A stretch of DNA of 64,000 bases from JASLDZ01 sp965199975. GTDB taxonomy: Bacteria; Pseudomonadota; Alphaproteobacteria; Caulobacterales; Caulobacteraceae. Location: positions 3,162,001-3,226,000 of the forward strand of contig OZ241340.1 in NCBI GenBank assembly GCA_965199975.1, in the 5' to 3' direction. Positions within the stretch are counted from its first letter, which is position 1; each line of letters begins with the position of its first letter. The translations under genes and the position numbers were made by a program. Below, one piece after another: positions 1-7,498 of the stretch. Below the pieces are notes generated by a model. That model was not told the DNA's origin and ran no database searches. It saw nothing but the letters and a program-made list of their open reading frames with translations.

Positions 1-48
1 GGCGCCGCAAAGCTTGGCGACCGTGCGTCCGAGTTCCGGAGCCGTCCC

Positions 49-534
49 ATGCGCCGCGCCGCCGCCTTCGCCGCCATCGCACTCCTCGCCCTTCCGGCGG
101 TCGCCGCGGCCGCGGCCGGGGGGGAGGCGCAGCCGGTGTCCACCTCCGCGGGGCAGGACGACGCTTTCGCGCGGGCGACGGGCGACGCGCGCAACACGGT
201 GGTGGTGCGCGCGGTGCGCCCGCCCTCGCCGCCCGGCGCGCTGCTCGTGGCCTCCACCGCGCCCGCCCAGGTGTTCGACGAGGACGAGGAGGGGCGCAAC
301 ATCGACATGTTCATCAACGGCCCCGTGCGCCCGGCCCATCTGGGCGACGGCGAGCCGCCGCCTTGCGACGAGACCCCCCACGGCGAGGTGGGCGCCTCCA
401 TCGGCGGCGGCTCGGGTGGCTATGGCGGAGGCGGCTACGCCACGGTGGTCAAGCCCGTGGCCCACTGCCACGGCGTGGTGGCGATCTCGGTGGCCGGTTC
501 GGAGTTCGGCGGCGGCCGCCGGCGCGGCTGGTAG
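49..534 (+). CDS. Exported glycine-rich protein, function unknown
   Basis: I do not recognise this 161-residue protein. Residues 1 to about 23 form a clear Sec signal peptide: an Arg-Arg start, then an Ala/Leu-rich core and an alanine-rich cleavage region. A glycine tract covers about residues 116-130. Two cysteines (106 and 140) could form a disulfide after export. An acidic run (FDEDEE) lies near residues 76-81. The gene ends one base before the stop codon of the convergent gene at 536. The start is the first ATG that gives a complete signal peptide. A periplasmic or surface location is inferred from the signal peptide alone. Confidence 0.6.
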   Translation: MRRAAAFAAIALLALPAVAAAAAGGEAQPVSTSAGQDDAFARATGDARNTVVVRAVRPPSPPGALLVASTAPAQVFDEDEEGRNIDMFINGPVRPAHLGDGEPPPCDETPHGEVGASIGGGSGGYGGGGYATVVKPVAHCHGVVAISVAGSEFGGGRRRGW

Positions 535-535
535 C

Positions 536-766
536 TCAGCGCCGCGCCGCGCCAGAGGGCGGCGGCGCGCGGTCGGGCCGGCCGGTGAAGCTCGACAGGC
601 GCACCGGGTCGGCGCAGGCGCGCCACCGGTCGGTCCACCAGCGGCCGGAGCGCTCGCAGCGGTCGCGGGGGATCACATACAGGATCTGGTAGGTCCACAG
701 GCCCACGCAGCACACGGCGAAGACCGTCAGGAAGATGTATTTAACGCGGGTGATCACGCGATCCAT
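536..766 (-). CDS. Small single-pass membrane protein, unknown
   Basis: This is a 76-residue protein if translation starts at the ATG at 766; an in-frame start at 802 would add 12 residues. One hydrophobic segment at about residues 9-31 contains a Cys-Cys pair and ends in aromatic residues. A short, mostly polar and basic tail follows, with two further cysteines. The tail probably lies outside the inner membrane or in the cytoplasm; topology cannot be settled from the sequence. It converges on the upstream exported protein with one base between the two stops. No family is recognised. Confidence 0.5.
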   Translation of the reverse strand: MDRVITRVKYIFLTVFAVCCVGLWTYQILYVIPRDRCERSGRWWTDRWRACADPVRLSSFTGRPDRAPPPSGAARR

Positions 767-884
767 GCCCGCTGGTATGGGCGCCCGTTGACGCTGCGGC
801 AAGCGCCGCCCGCCCCTTGACGCGGGCCGCCGTCACGCCTTTGTGCAGCGCAACCCCATAGAGACGCAGCCTCGAGGAACGTCG

Positions 885-1634
885 ATGAAGGTGCTCACGC
901 CCGTCAAGCGGGTGATCGACTACAACGTGAAGGCGCGCGTGAAGGCGGACGGCTCGGGCGTGGACCTCGCCAACGTCAAGATGAGCATGAACCCCTTTGA
1001 CGAGATCGCCGTCGAGGAAGCCGTGCGCTTGAAGGAGAAGGGCGTCGCCACCGAGATCGTGGCCGTCTCCATCGGCCCGCAGCAGTGCCAGGAGACCCTG
1101 CGCACGGCGCTGGCCATGGGCGCCGACCGGGGAATCCTCGTCCTTACCGACCAGGACCTGGAGGCGCTGGCGGTGGCCAAGGTGCTGAAGGGCGTGGTGG
1201 AGGCCGAGGCGCCGCAACTCGTGCTGATGGGCAAGCAGGCCATCGACGGCGACAACAACGCCACCGGCCAGATGCTGGCGGCGCTGCTCAACCGGCCGCA
1301 GGCGACCTTCGCCTCCAAGCTCGAAGTCGCGGGCGACACGGCGACCGTCACCCGCGAGGTGGACGGCGGGCTGCAGACGCTGGAGGTGGCGCTGCCGGCG
1401 GTGGTCACCGTGGACCTGCGGCTGAACGAGCCGCGCTACGCGTCGCTGCCCAACATCATGAAGGCCAAGAAAAAGCCGATCGACCAGAAGACGCCGGCCG
1501 ACTTCGCCGCCGACACCGCGCCGCGCCTCACCACCGTGAAGGTGGCCGAGCCGCCCAAGCGCGCCGGCGGGATCAAGGTTGAAAGCGCCGCCGACCTCGT
1601 GATGAAGCTGAAGAACGAAGCGGGAGTGATCTGA
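885..1634 (+). CDS. etfB: Electron transfer flavoprotein subunit beta
   Basis: This is the beta subunit of electron transfer flavoprotein. It binds AMP and pairs with EtfA to carry electrons from acyl-CoA dehydrogenases to ETF:ubiquinone oxidoreductase. The protein has 249 residues, the usual length, and opens with MKVLTPVKRVIDYNVK, typical of the family. The recognition-loop region (LRLNEPRYASLPNIMKAKKK) is intact. An in-frame GTG at 843 exists, but the ATG at 885 follows a good Shine-Dalgarno (GAGGAA, 874-879) and matches the family N-terminus. etfA follows two bases after the stop, so the two are certainly co-transcribed. An acyl-CoA dehydrogenase at 35645 is one possible electron donor. 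Confidence 0.96.
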   Translation: MKVLTPVKRVIDYNVKARVKADGSGVDLANVKMSMNPFDEIAVEEAVRLKEKGVATEIVAVSIGPQQCQETLRTALAMGADRGILVLTDQDLEALAVAKVLKGVVEAEAPQLVLMGKQAIDGDNNATGQMLAALLNRPQATFASKLEVAGDTATVTREVDGGLQTLEVALPAVVTVDLRLNEPRYASLPNIMKAKKKPIDQKTPADFAADTAPRLTTVKVAEPPKRAGGIKVESAADLVMKLKNEAGVI

Positions 1635-1636
1635 CC

Positions 1637-2581
1637 ATGGCCGTCCTCGTCATCGCCGACCACGACAACCAGTCGCTGCGCGACACCACGCTGAAGACGC
1701 TTTCCGCCGCCCAGGCGATCGGAGGCGACATCGACGTCTTGGTGGCGGGCTCCGGCGCGCAGGCCGCCGCCGACGCCGCCGCGAATGTCGCGGGCGTGCG
1801 CAAGGTGCTGCTGGTCGAGAGCGAGGCGCTGGGCCATGGGGTGGCCGAGGCGCTGGCCGACGCGGTCGTGCCGATGGCCGCCGGCTACGACGCGGTGCTG
1901 GCGCCCTCGACCTCGGCGGGCAAGAACGCCATGCCGCGGATTGCGGCGCTCCTGGACGTGTCGCCGATCTCGGACGTGATCGAGGTGGTGGACGCCAAGA
2001 CCTTCACCCGCCCGATCTACGCCGGCAACGCGCTGGAGACCGTGCGCACCGCCGACGCCAAGGTCGTCGCCACCATCCGCCCCACCGCCTTCAAGGCCGC
2101 CCCCGCCGAGGGCGGCTCTGCCTCGGTCGAGAACGCCGGCGCGGGCGAAGCGGCAGGCGACGAGGCGAAGTTCGTCTCAGAGGAAGTGGTCAAGAGCGAC
2201 CGCCCCGAGCTCGCCGGCGCCAAGATCGTCGTCTCCGGCGGCCGCGCGCTTGGCTCGGCCGAGGAGTTCCACAAGGTGCTGGAGCCGTTGGCCGACCAGC
2301 TGGGCGCCGCGATCGGCGCCTCGCGCGCCGCCGTGGACGCCGGCTACGCTCCCAACGACTACCAGGTGGGCCAGACCGGCAAGGTGGTGGCGCCGGACCT
2401 CTACATCGCCGTCGGCATCTCCGGCGCCATCCAGCACCTGGCCGGCATGAAGGACTCCAAGACGATCGTGGCCATCAACAAGGACGCCGACGCGCCGATC
2501 TTTCAGGTCGCCGACTACGGCTTGGTCGCGGACTACAAGATCGCCGTGCCGGAAATGGTGGCGGAGCTGCAGAAGGGCTGA
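1637..2581 (+). CDS. etfA: Electron transfer flavoprotein subunit alpha
   Basis: This is the FAD-binding subunit of electron transfer flavoprotein, 314 residues, the usual family length. The N-terminal Rossmann-like domain is followed by a C-terminal FAD domain. That domain has the family signatures GGRALGSAEEF (roughly residues 201-211) and GQTGKVVAPDLYIAVGISGA, then INKDADAPIFQVADYG near the end. The ATG lies two bases after the etfB stop, so translation is probably coupled. The operon ends in front of a 38-bp perfect palindrome that separates it from the convergent peptidase gene. Identity is secure. Confidence 0.96.
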   Translation: MAVLVIADHDNQSLRDTTLKTLSAAQAIGGDIDVLVAGSGAQAAADAAANVAGVRKVLLVESEALGHGVAEALADAVVPMAAGYDAVLAPSTSAGKNAMPRIAALLDVSPISDVIEVVDAKTFTRPIYAGNALETVRTADAKVVATIRPTAFKAAPAEGGSASVENAGAGEAAGDEAKFVSEEVVKSDRPELAGAKIVVSGGRALGSAEEFHKVLEPLADQLGAAIGASRAAVDAGYAPNDYQVGQTGKVVAPDLYIAVGISGAIQHLAGMKDSKTIVAINKDADAPIFQVADYGLVADYKIAVPEMVAELQKG

Positions 2582-2629
2582 CGCCGGCTCGCGAAGCGGC
2601 CGGCCGGCGGCGCGGCCTCGCCGAGGCAT

Positions 2630-2667
2630 GAGCGCGCGCCCTGCGCCGCGGCGCAGGGCGCGCGCTC
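2630..2667. terminator. 38-bp perfect palindrome between convergent genes
   Basis: Positions 2630-2648 and 2649-2667 are exact reverse complements (19 bp each, almost all G/C, no spacer). In RNA the innermost few pairs would open to form the loop. It sits between the etfA stop (2581) and the stop of the minus-strand peptidase gene (2671). There is no T-run on either side, so it is not a classical intrinsic terminator. A transcript-end or 3'-protective hairpin serving both convergent genes is the likeliest role. Confidence 0.6.
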
Positions 2668-2670
2668 AGC

Positions 2671-4728
2671 TCACCAGATGTGCACGCGCTCGGCTGGCGC
2701 GAGGTACAGCGGGTCGCCCGGCTTGATGTGGAAGGCCGAGTACCAGGCGTCCACGTCCTGCACGACGCCGTTCACCCGCGCCATCGGCGGGCTGTGCTCG
2801 TTGGAGGTCACCTGCTGGCGCAAGGCGTCGTCGCGCAGCTTCTCACGCCACACCTGCGCCCAGCCGAGGAAGACGCGCTGGTCGCCGGTGAAGGCGCCGA
2901 TCACCGGCGCGGGCTTGCCGTCCAGGCTGGTGTGGTAGGCGGCGTAGCCCAGCGTCAACCCACCCAGATCGGCGATGTTCTCGCCCATGGTCAGGTCGCC
3001 CTTGATGTGCAGGCCGGGCAGGGGCTCCATCGCGGTGTAGTGGGCGCCCAGGACCTTGGACTTGGCCTCGAAGCGGGCGGCGTCGGCGGCGGTCCACCAG
3101 TCGCGTAGCTTGCCGGTGGAGTCGTACTTGCGGCCCTGATCATCGAAGCCGTGGGTCATCTCGTGCCCGATCACGCCGCCGATGGCGCCGTAGTTGATGG
3201 CGGGATCGGCCTTCGGATCGAAGAACGGCGGCTGCAAGATGGCGGCGGGGAACACCACCTCGTTGAAGGTGGGGTTGTTATAGGCGTTCACCGTCTGCGG
3301 GGACATGTCCCACTCGTCCTTGTCCACCGGCTGGTGCAGCCGGGCGACACGGTAGTTCCATTCCCACCCCTCGCTGCGCTCGACATCGCCGTAGAGATCG
3401 CCGGGCGCCACGGCGTAGGTGTAGTGCTTCCACTTCTTAGGGTAGCCGATCTGCACGTCGTAGGCGGCGAGCTTCTTCAGCGCCTCGACCTTGGTCGCGG
3501 GGCCCATCCAGTCCACGGCCTGGATATGCTCGCGATAGGCCGACTTCAGGTCGGCGATCAGCTTCTCCATCTTGGCCTTGGCCTCGGGCGGGAAGTACTT
3601 GGCGACGTAGATCTCGCCCACCGCCTCGCCCAGCGCGCCGTTGGTGGCGCGCACGGCGCGTTTCCAGCGCACCGGCATCTGCGGCTGGCCGCCCAGCGTC
3701 TTGGAGTAGAAGTCGAAGCGCGCCTGCACGAAGGGGCTGGAGAGGTAGGGCGCGGCCGAACTGGCGATGTGGAACGCCTCCCACGCCTTGAGGGTGTCGA
3801 GCGGGGTGGCGGCGTAGATGGCGGCGATCTTGGGCAGGCTCGTGTTGGTGGTGGCGATCACCGTCTTCACGTCGCCGAGGTCGGAGGCGCGGAAGAAGCG
3901 CGGCCAGGCGAAGCCCGGCGCCATGCGGTCCAGCGCAGCGGTCTCGGTGGGGTTGTAGACCTTGTCGGGATCGCGCTGCTCGGCGCGCGTCCAGCTCGCC
4001 TGGGCGATCTTGGTCTCGAAGGCCAGCACCTGGGGCGCCTGCGCCTCGGCGTTCGGCCAGCCGGCAAGGGTGAGCATGCGCGCGATGTAGGCCTGGTAGG
4101 CGGCCTTCTTGGCGGCGAACTGGGGCGCGAGGTAGTAGTCCCGGTCAGGCAATCCCAGGCCGCTCTGGCCGAGTTGCACGGCGTAGCGCGTCGGGTCCTT
4201 GTCGTCGGCGTTGATGCCTACGTCGAACACCGCGGCCTGGAAGCCGGTGGCCGACTTGCCCATCACCGCCGCCAACTCATCGCGGGACTTGACGGCGCGC
4301 ACCTCGTCGAGGTCCGGCTTCAAGGGGGCGGCGCCCTTCGCCTCGATCGCCTGCTCGTCCATGAAGGCGCGGTACATGGCGCCGATCTTCCCCCGGGGCG
4401 TGTCAGTGGGCCCGCCGGCCTGCGCCGCCGCCTCGAGTATGCCGTGCACCCGCGCCTCGGAGAGGTCGGCCAGGATGTCGAAGGCGCCGTAGCTGGTCTT
4501 GTCGGGCGGGATCTGGGTGCGGGCGATCCAGTCGCCGTTGGCGTAGTCGAAGAAGCTGGTCCCGGGCGCCACCGCCTTGTTCATGCCCGCGGTGTCGAAA
4601 CCCCAGGTTCCATAGTGCGGCGTCTCGGGCGGGGTGGAGGGATCGACCGGGGCGGCGGCCGAAGCGGCGCCTGCGCTGAAGAGAAGCGCGGCCGTGGCGG
4701 CGGCGCGGAACCAGGACGACTTCGACAT
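2671..4728 (-). CDS. M13 family metallopeptidase (PepO/neprilysin-like), exported
   Basis: This is a zinc endopeptidase of family M13 (neprilysin/PepO), 685 residues, the normal family size. The zinc site is HEMTH (His522, Glu523, His526), with the third ligand in GENIADLGG (Glu583). The NAYNNPTFNEVVFPAAIL stretch upstream fits the family substrate-binding region. Residues 1 to about 25 form a Sec signal peptide ending in alanines, so the enzyme should act in the periplasm, cutting short peptides. The start is the ATG at 4728, preceded by GAAGGGCC; an upstream in-frame ATG at 4764 would place charged residues before the signal peptide. The gene is transcribed alone. Confidence 0.93.
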   Translation of the reverse strand: MSKSSWFRAAATAALLFSAGAASAAAPVDPSTPPETPHYGTWGFDTAGMNKAVAPGTSFFDYANGDWIARTQIPPDKTSYGAFDILADLSEARVHGILEAAAQAGGPTDTPRGKIGAMYRAFMDEQAIEAKGAAPLKPDLDEVRAVKSRDELAAVMGKSATGFQAAVFDVGINADDKDPTRYAVQLGQSGLGLPDRDYYLAPQFAAKKAAYQAYIARMLTLAGWPNAEAQAPQVLAFETKIAQASWTRAEQRDPDKVYNPTETAALDRMAPGFAWPRFFRASDLGDVKTVIATTNTSLPKIAAIYAATPLDTLKAWEAFHIASSAAPYLSSPFVQARFDFYSKTLGGQPQMPVRWKRAVRATNGALGEAVGEIYVAKYFPPEAKAKMEKLIADLKSAYREHIQAVDWMGPATKVEALKKLAAYDVQIGYPKKWKHYTYAVAPGDLYGDVERSEGWEWNYRVARLHQPVDKDEWDMSPQTVNAYNNPTFNEVVFPAAILQPPFFDPKADPAINYGAIGGVIGHEMTHGFDDQGRKYDSTGKLRDWWTAADAARFEAKSKVLGAHYTAMEPLPGLHIKGDLTMGENIADLGGLTLGYAAYHTSLDGKPAPVIGAFTGDQRVFLGWAQVWREKLRDDALRQQVTSNEHSPPMARVNGVVQDVDAWYSAFHIKPGDPLYLAPAERVHIW

Positions 4729-4818
4729 GCGGGGCCCTTCGCAGATGAGGCGGCGACCCTGCACCGGCCGGCCGGCGGGGGCGTCGTTAAATATTCGTAA
4801 CCCCTCCGCGCCTCGGCG

Positions 4819-6063
4819 TCACCTCGCCCGGCGCGCCACCAGGACCGAGTTCAGCCCCCCGAAGGCGAAGGAGGACGAGACCAGCGCCGTGTAGTCGATC
4901 GGCTCGGGCGCCAGCGCCAGCGGCACGGCGCAGGCCGGGTCGGGCCCCAGCCAGTTGAGCACGGGGGGCGCCGCGCCGCGCTCCAGCGCCAAGAGGCCGA
5001 TGAGCAGTTCGAGCGCGCCTCCCGCCCCGATCAGGTGGCCGTGCGCCGACTTGGTGGCGATCACAAGCGATCGGTCCAGCGCCTCGCCCAGCACCGCGTG
5101 CAGGGCGGCGGTCTCGGCCGCGTCGTTCAGGGGCGTGCCGGTGCCGTGGGCGGAGACCAGCACGGCCTCGCCGCTGGCGAGCTCGGCGTCCGCCATGGCG
5201 CGCCGCAGGGCCGACGCCGCGCCCTCCCCGCTCGGCGCGGTGAGGTGATGGGCGTCCGAGGAGGCGCCCTCGCCGTCGATCCAGCCCAGCACCCGCGCGC
5301 CGCGCGCCGCCGCATGGTCGGCGCTCTCCAGTATGAGCGTGGCGGCGCCCTCGCCCAGCACCATGCCCTGGCGATCGCGCGAGAAGGGGCGGCAGGTGTC
5401 GGGCGCCATCGCCTTGAGCGCCGCCCAGGCGCGCCACGACCCGTAGGTCAGCGCCGCTTCCGTGCCGCCGGCGATGGCCACCTCGCAGCGGCCGGCGCGG
5501 ATCATGTGCATGGCCTCGCCCAGCGCGTGGGAGGCCGAGGCGCACGCGCTGGCCACCGCGAAGGCCGGGCCGCGCAGGCCGTAGCTCATGGAGATGTGGC
5601 TCACCGGCGCGCTCAACATCTGGCGCGGCACCGTCTGCGGATGCACCGAGCCGGTGCGCCGCGCGAACAGCCGGTGGTAGCCCTCCTCCACCGTCGCGTT
5701 GCCGCCGGCACCCGAGCCGTAGACGATGGCCGTGCGCTCGCCGAGCACGGGATGGTCGAGCAGCCCCGCCTGCACCAGCGCCTCCTGAGTGGCGATGAGG
5801 GCGAAGGCGGCCAGGGGATCGAGGTTGGCCAGCGGGCGCGGCCCGAAGCGCGCGATCAGGGGCGCGGGGTCCAGCGACTCCACTGGCGCAGCCGGTCCTT
5901 CGAAGGCCAGGTCGGGATCGTCGGCCACGCGGCGCGACACGTGCCGGATGCCCCCCTCGCCAGCCATCAGCCTGGCCCAGGTGGGCTCCACCCCCTGCCC
6001 CAATGCCGAGACGCAGCCGAGGCCGGTGACGGCGACGCGGCGGTCGGGATCGCGCACCGGCAC
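4819..6063 (-). CDS. Beta-ketoacyl-ACP synthase (FabF-like)
   Basis: This is a thiolase-fold condensing enzyme of the KAS I/II (FabB/FabF) type, 414 residues. The catalytic triad is visible: Cys174 in ASACASASHA, His306 in SAHGTGTPLND and His341 in KSAHGHLIGAGG, with Lys338 also kept. It should decarboxylate malonyl-ACP and extend an acyl chain. The GTG start lies 7 bases after the stop of an acyl carrier protein gene, so this is a two-gene condensation unit. No fabD, fabG or fabZ is adjacent. This suggests a specialised acyl product rather than the housekeeping fatty-acid cluster, but the product cannot be named from sequence. Confidence 0.88.
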   Translation of the reverse strand: MPVRDPDRRVAVTGLGCVSALGQGVEPTWARLMAGEGGIRHVSRRVADDPDLAFEGPAAPVESLDPAPLIARFGPRPLANLDPLAAFALIATQEALVQAGLLDHPVLGERTAIVYGSGAGGNATVEEGYHRLFARRTGSVHPQTVPRQMLSAPVSHISMSYGLRGPAFAVASACASASHALGEAMHMIRAGRCEVAIAGGTEAALTYGSWRAWAALKAMAPDTCRPFSRDRQGMVLGEGAATLILESADHAAARGARVLGWIDGEGASSDAHHLTAPSGEGAASALRRAMADAELASGEAVLVSAHGTGTPLNDAAETAALHAVLGEALDRSLVIATKSAHGHLIGAGGALELLIGLLALERGAAPPVLNWLGPDPACAVPLALAPEPIDYTALVSSSFAFGGLNSVLVARRAR

Positions 6064-6070
6064 GGCGGGA

Positions 6071-6322
6071 TCAGGCCGCGGGAGCGGCCGCCGCCTTGGT
6101 CATCACGATGTCGGTGAAGTCGCCCAGCGTCTTGGCGTCCTCCACGTCGGCCTGCTCGACCACCACGCCGAACTTGTCCTCAAGGGCGAAAAGCACGCTG
6201 ATCACGTCGAGCGAGGCGATGCCCAACGAGTCCAGCGTCGCCTCCGGCTTTAGGTCGGCGCGTTCCACAGGGGCCTCCGCTGCGAGCAGGTCGTAGATGT
6301 CGTCGACGGTGAGGGCGGCCAT
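6071..6322 (-). CDS. Acyl carrier protein
   Basis: This is an 83-residue acidic acyl carrier protein. The phosphopantetheine attachment motif reads LDSLGIASLDVISVLFALE; the modified serine is the one in ASLD, about residue 37. The usual DSLD is changed to ASLD, so Asp before the serine is replaced by Ala, which is unusual because that Asp normally helps holo-ACP synthase. Helix III and the C-terminus look complete, with an Ala-rich tail. The ATG has AGGA 7 bases upstream. It is the first gene of the pair with the ketosynthase at 4819 and is probably that enzyme's dedicated carrier rather than the main AcpP. Confidence 0.88.
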   Translation of the reverse strand: MAALTVDDIYDLLAAEAPVERADLKPEATLDSLGIASLDVISVLFALEDKFGVVVEQADVEDAKTLGDFTDIVMTKAAAAPAA

Positions 6323-6369
6323 CCGGCCATCCTAGGCGGGCGACCCGCCGCGGGAAAGCGCGACCGCCG

Positions 6370-6708
6370 TCAGCGCGTCTCGTCGCAGGTGACGGGCGCG
6401 GCGCCGGGCGCGCGCCATTCGACATGGTCGCCCAGGCCGTCGAGGCTGTAGGCGCCGCCGTCGGGGCCAAGGCCCGCGTAGGAGCGGCCCCGCGCGGCGC
6501 CGGTGGCGGGCAGGGTCACGGGCCGCATCCGGTCGGGCCGCACCTCGGCTTCCTTGCGGTCCAGCCGGAACTGCACGCGCAGGCGTCCCCCATCGGTGCA
6601 GGCGAAGCGCGCGTTCACGCGTCGGTCGTTGGGATCGTAGCTGGCGCAGCCGCTCAGCACGGGAATGAGCACGCCGGCGAGGGCGGCGGAGACGACGAGG
6701 GCGCGCAC
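6370..6708 (-). CDS. MliC-like lipoprotein (putative lysozyme inhibitor)
   Basis: This is a 112-residue predicted lipoprotein. The signal sequence ends in the lipobox LSGC, and the mature protein starts CASYDPND. The rest resembles the MliC/PliC fold: a cysteine in ARFACTDGG, short beta strands (LRVQFRLDRKEAEV, MRPVTLPA), a Gly/Arg/Ser-Tyr turn (GAARGRSYAG) and a final Cys in PVTCDET that could pair with the first. MliC proteins inhibit c-type lysozymes from the periplasm. The GTG at 6708 is chosen because TGGAG lies 9 bases upstream and a proper lipoprotein signal follows; a longer ATG form from 6774 is possible. The family call rests on pattern, not alignment. Confidence 0.6.
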   Translation of the reverse strand: MRALVVSAALAGVLIPVLSGCASYDPNDRRVNARFACTDGGRLRVQFRLDRKEAEVRPDRMRPVTLPATGAARGRSYAGLGPDGGAYSLDGLGDHVEWRAPGAAPVTCDETR

Positions 6709-6787
6709 GGCGGGCGACTCCAGGCAAGCGGTGACGCCAGGGGACCGGAACGCCGCCGCGGCGTCAACGTGCAAGCGGGGGCGCGCC

Positions 6788-7498
6788 TCAGCGGCGCGGG
6801 GTGATGCGGATGGATGCGCGGTCGGGCGCGCCCGTCCCGCTCAGGCAGGGGGCGTAGCGGAAGGCCAGATCGTAGCACACGCGCACCTCCTCCAGCCGGT
6901 TGTCCCGACCCACGTGCACGTCCAGCCCATCGCGGGGGATGGACGCGTTGCGGCGGATGAAGGCGTCGCGCACCTGCCCGGCGGTGAGGAAGCCGTCGGC
7001 GTTGGGCGCGAGGTCGGGCGCATCGAGGCGCTCGCGCAGGCTGCGCTCCTGGCGGAAGTAGTCCACCGGCGTGGCCCAGCCGCAGGCGCCGTGCGCGGCC
7101 CACTCGTGCTGGATCAGCCCTGCGGAGGGCGTCATGCACAGGTTCGCCCTGACGGTCGCCACGGCGACGGGTGCGACGGGGCGGCAGTAGCGCGGATGAT
7201 AGCGCGCCGGGCCGTTGGGCCACAGCCCGTGCACGGTGAAGCCGAAGCTGTTGGCGCGGCACTGCACCTGCGCCCCTGGCCGATCGCCATAGCTGCGGCA
7301 CTCCTCGGGCGACCAGATCAGCGAGAGCAGGTAGGCGGCGGTCGGAACGCCCGCGTGCACCTCGTCCGCCGGCGGCGAGCGCAGCGGCGGGGTCGAGACG
7401 TCCTGCGGGAGGGCGCAGGCGGCCACCGGCTCGGCCCGCGCCACGCCGCAGGCGAACAGGGCCGCGAACCCGGCGAGCAGGCAGGCGAGGCGGCTCAC
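6788..7498 (-). CDS. Ribonuclease T2 family protein, exported
   Basis: This is a 236-residue secreted RNase of the T2 family. Both catalytic segments are present: FTVHGLWP (CAS I) and HEWAAHGAC (CAS II), containing the active-site histidines and the glutamate. A Sec signal peptide covers about residues 1-22, ending ARA. Several cysteines are consistent with the family disulfides. T2 enzymes cut single-stranded RNA through a 2',3'-cyclic intermediate, so this one should act on periplasmic or external RNA, perhaps for nutrient scavenging. The ATG overlaps the argS stop by four bases (ATGA), so it is translated from the argS transcript, an unusual partner. Confidence 0.9.
   Translation of the reverse strand: MSRLACLLAGFAALFACGVARAEPVAACALPQDVSTPPLRSPPADEVHAGVPTAAYLLSLIWSPEECRSYGDRPGAQVQCRANSFGFTVHGLWPNGPARYHPRYCRPVAPVAVATVRANLCMTPSAGLIQHEWAAHGACGWATPVDYFRQERSLRERLDAPDLAPNADGFLTAGQVRDAFIRRNASIPRDGLDVHVGRDNRLEEVRVCYDLAFRYAPCLSGTGAPDRASIRITPRR

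Noticed and set aside
3151..4800. Long open frame (549 codons) antisense to the M13 peptidase
   Set aside because: It has no recognisable motif and low-complexity Gly/Arg/Val composition. It mirrors the peptidase codons, as expected from third-position G/C in a rich genome.
4787..4801. TTAA-ATATTCG-TAAC before the peptidase gene, considered as a CtrA box
   Set aside because: The second half is shifted by one base and does not match TTAA at the required spacing.
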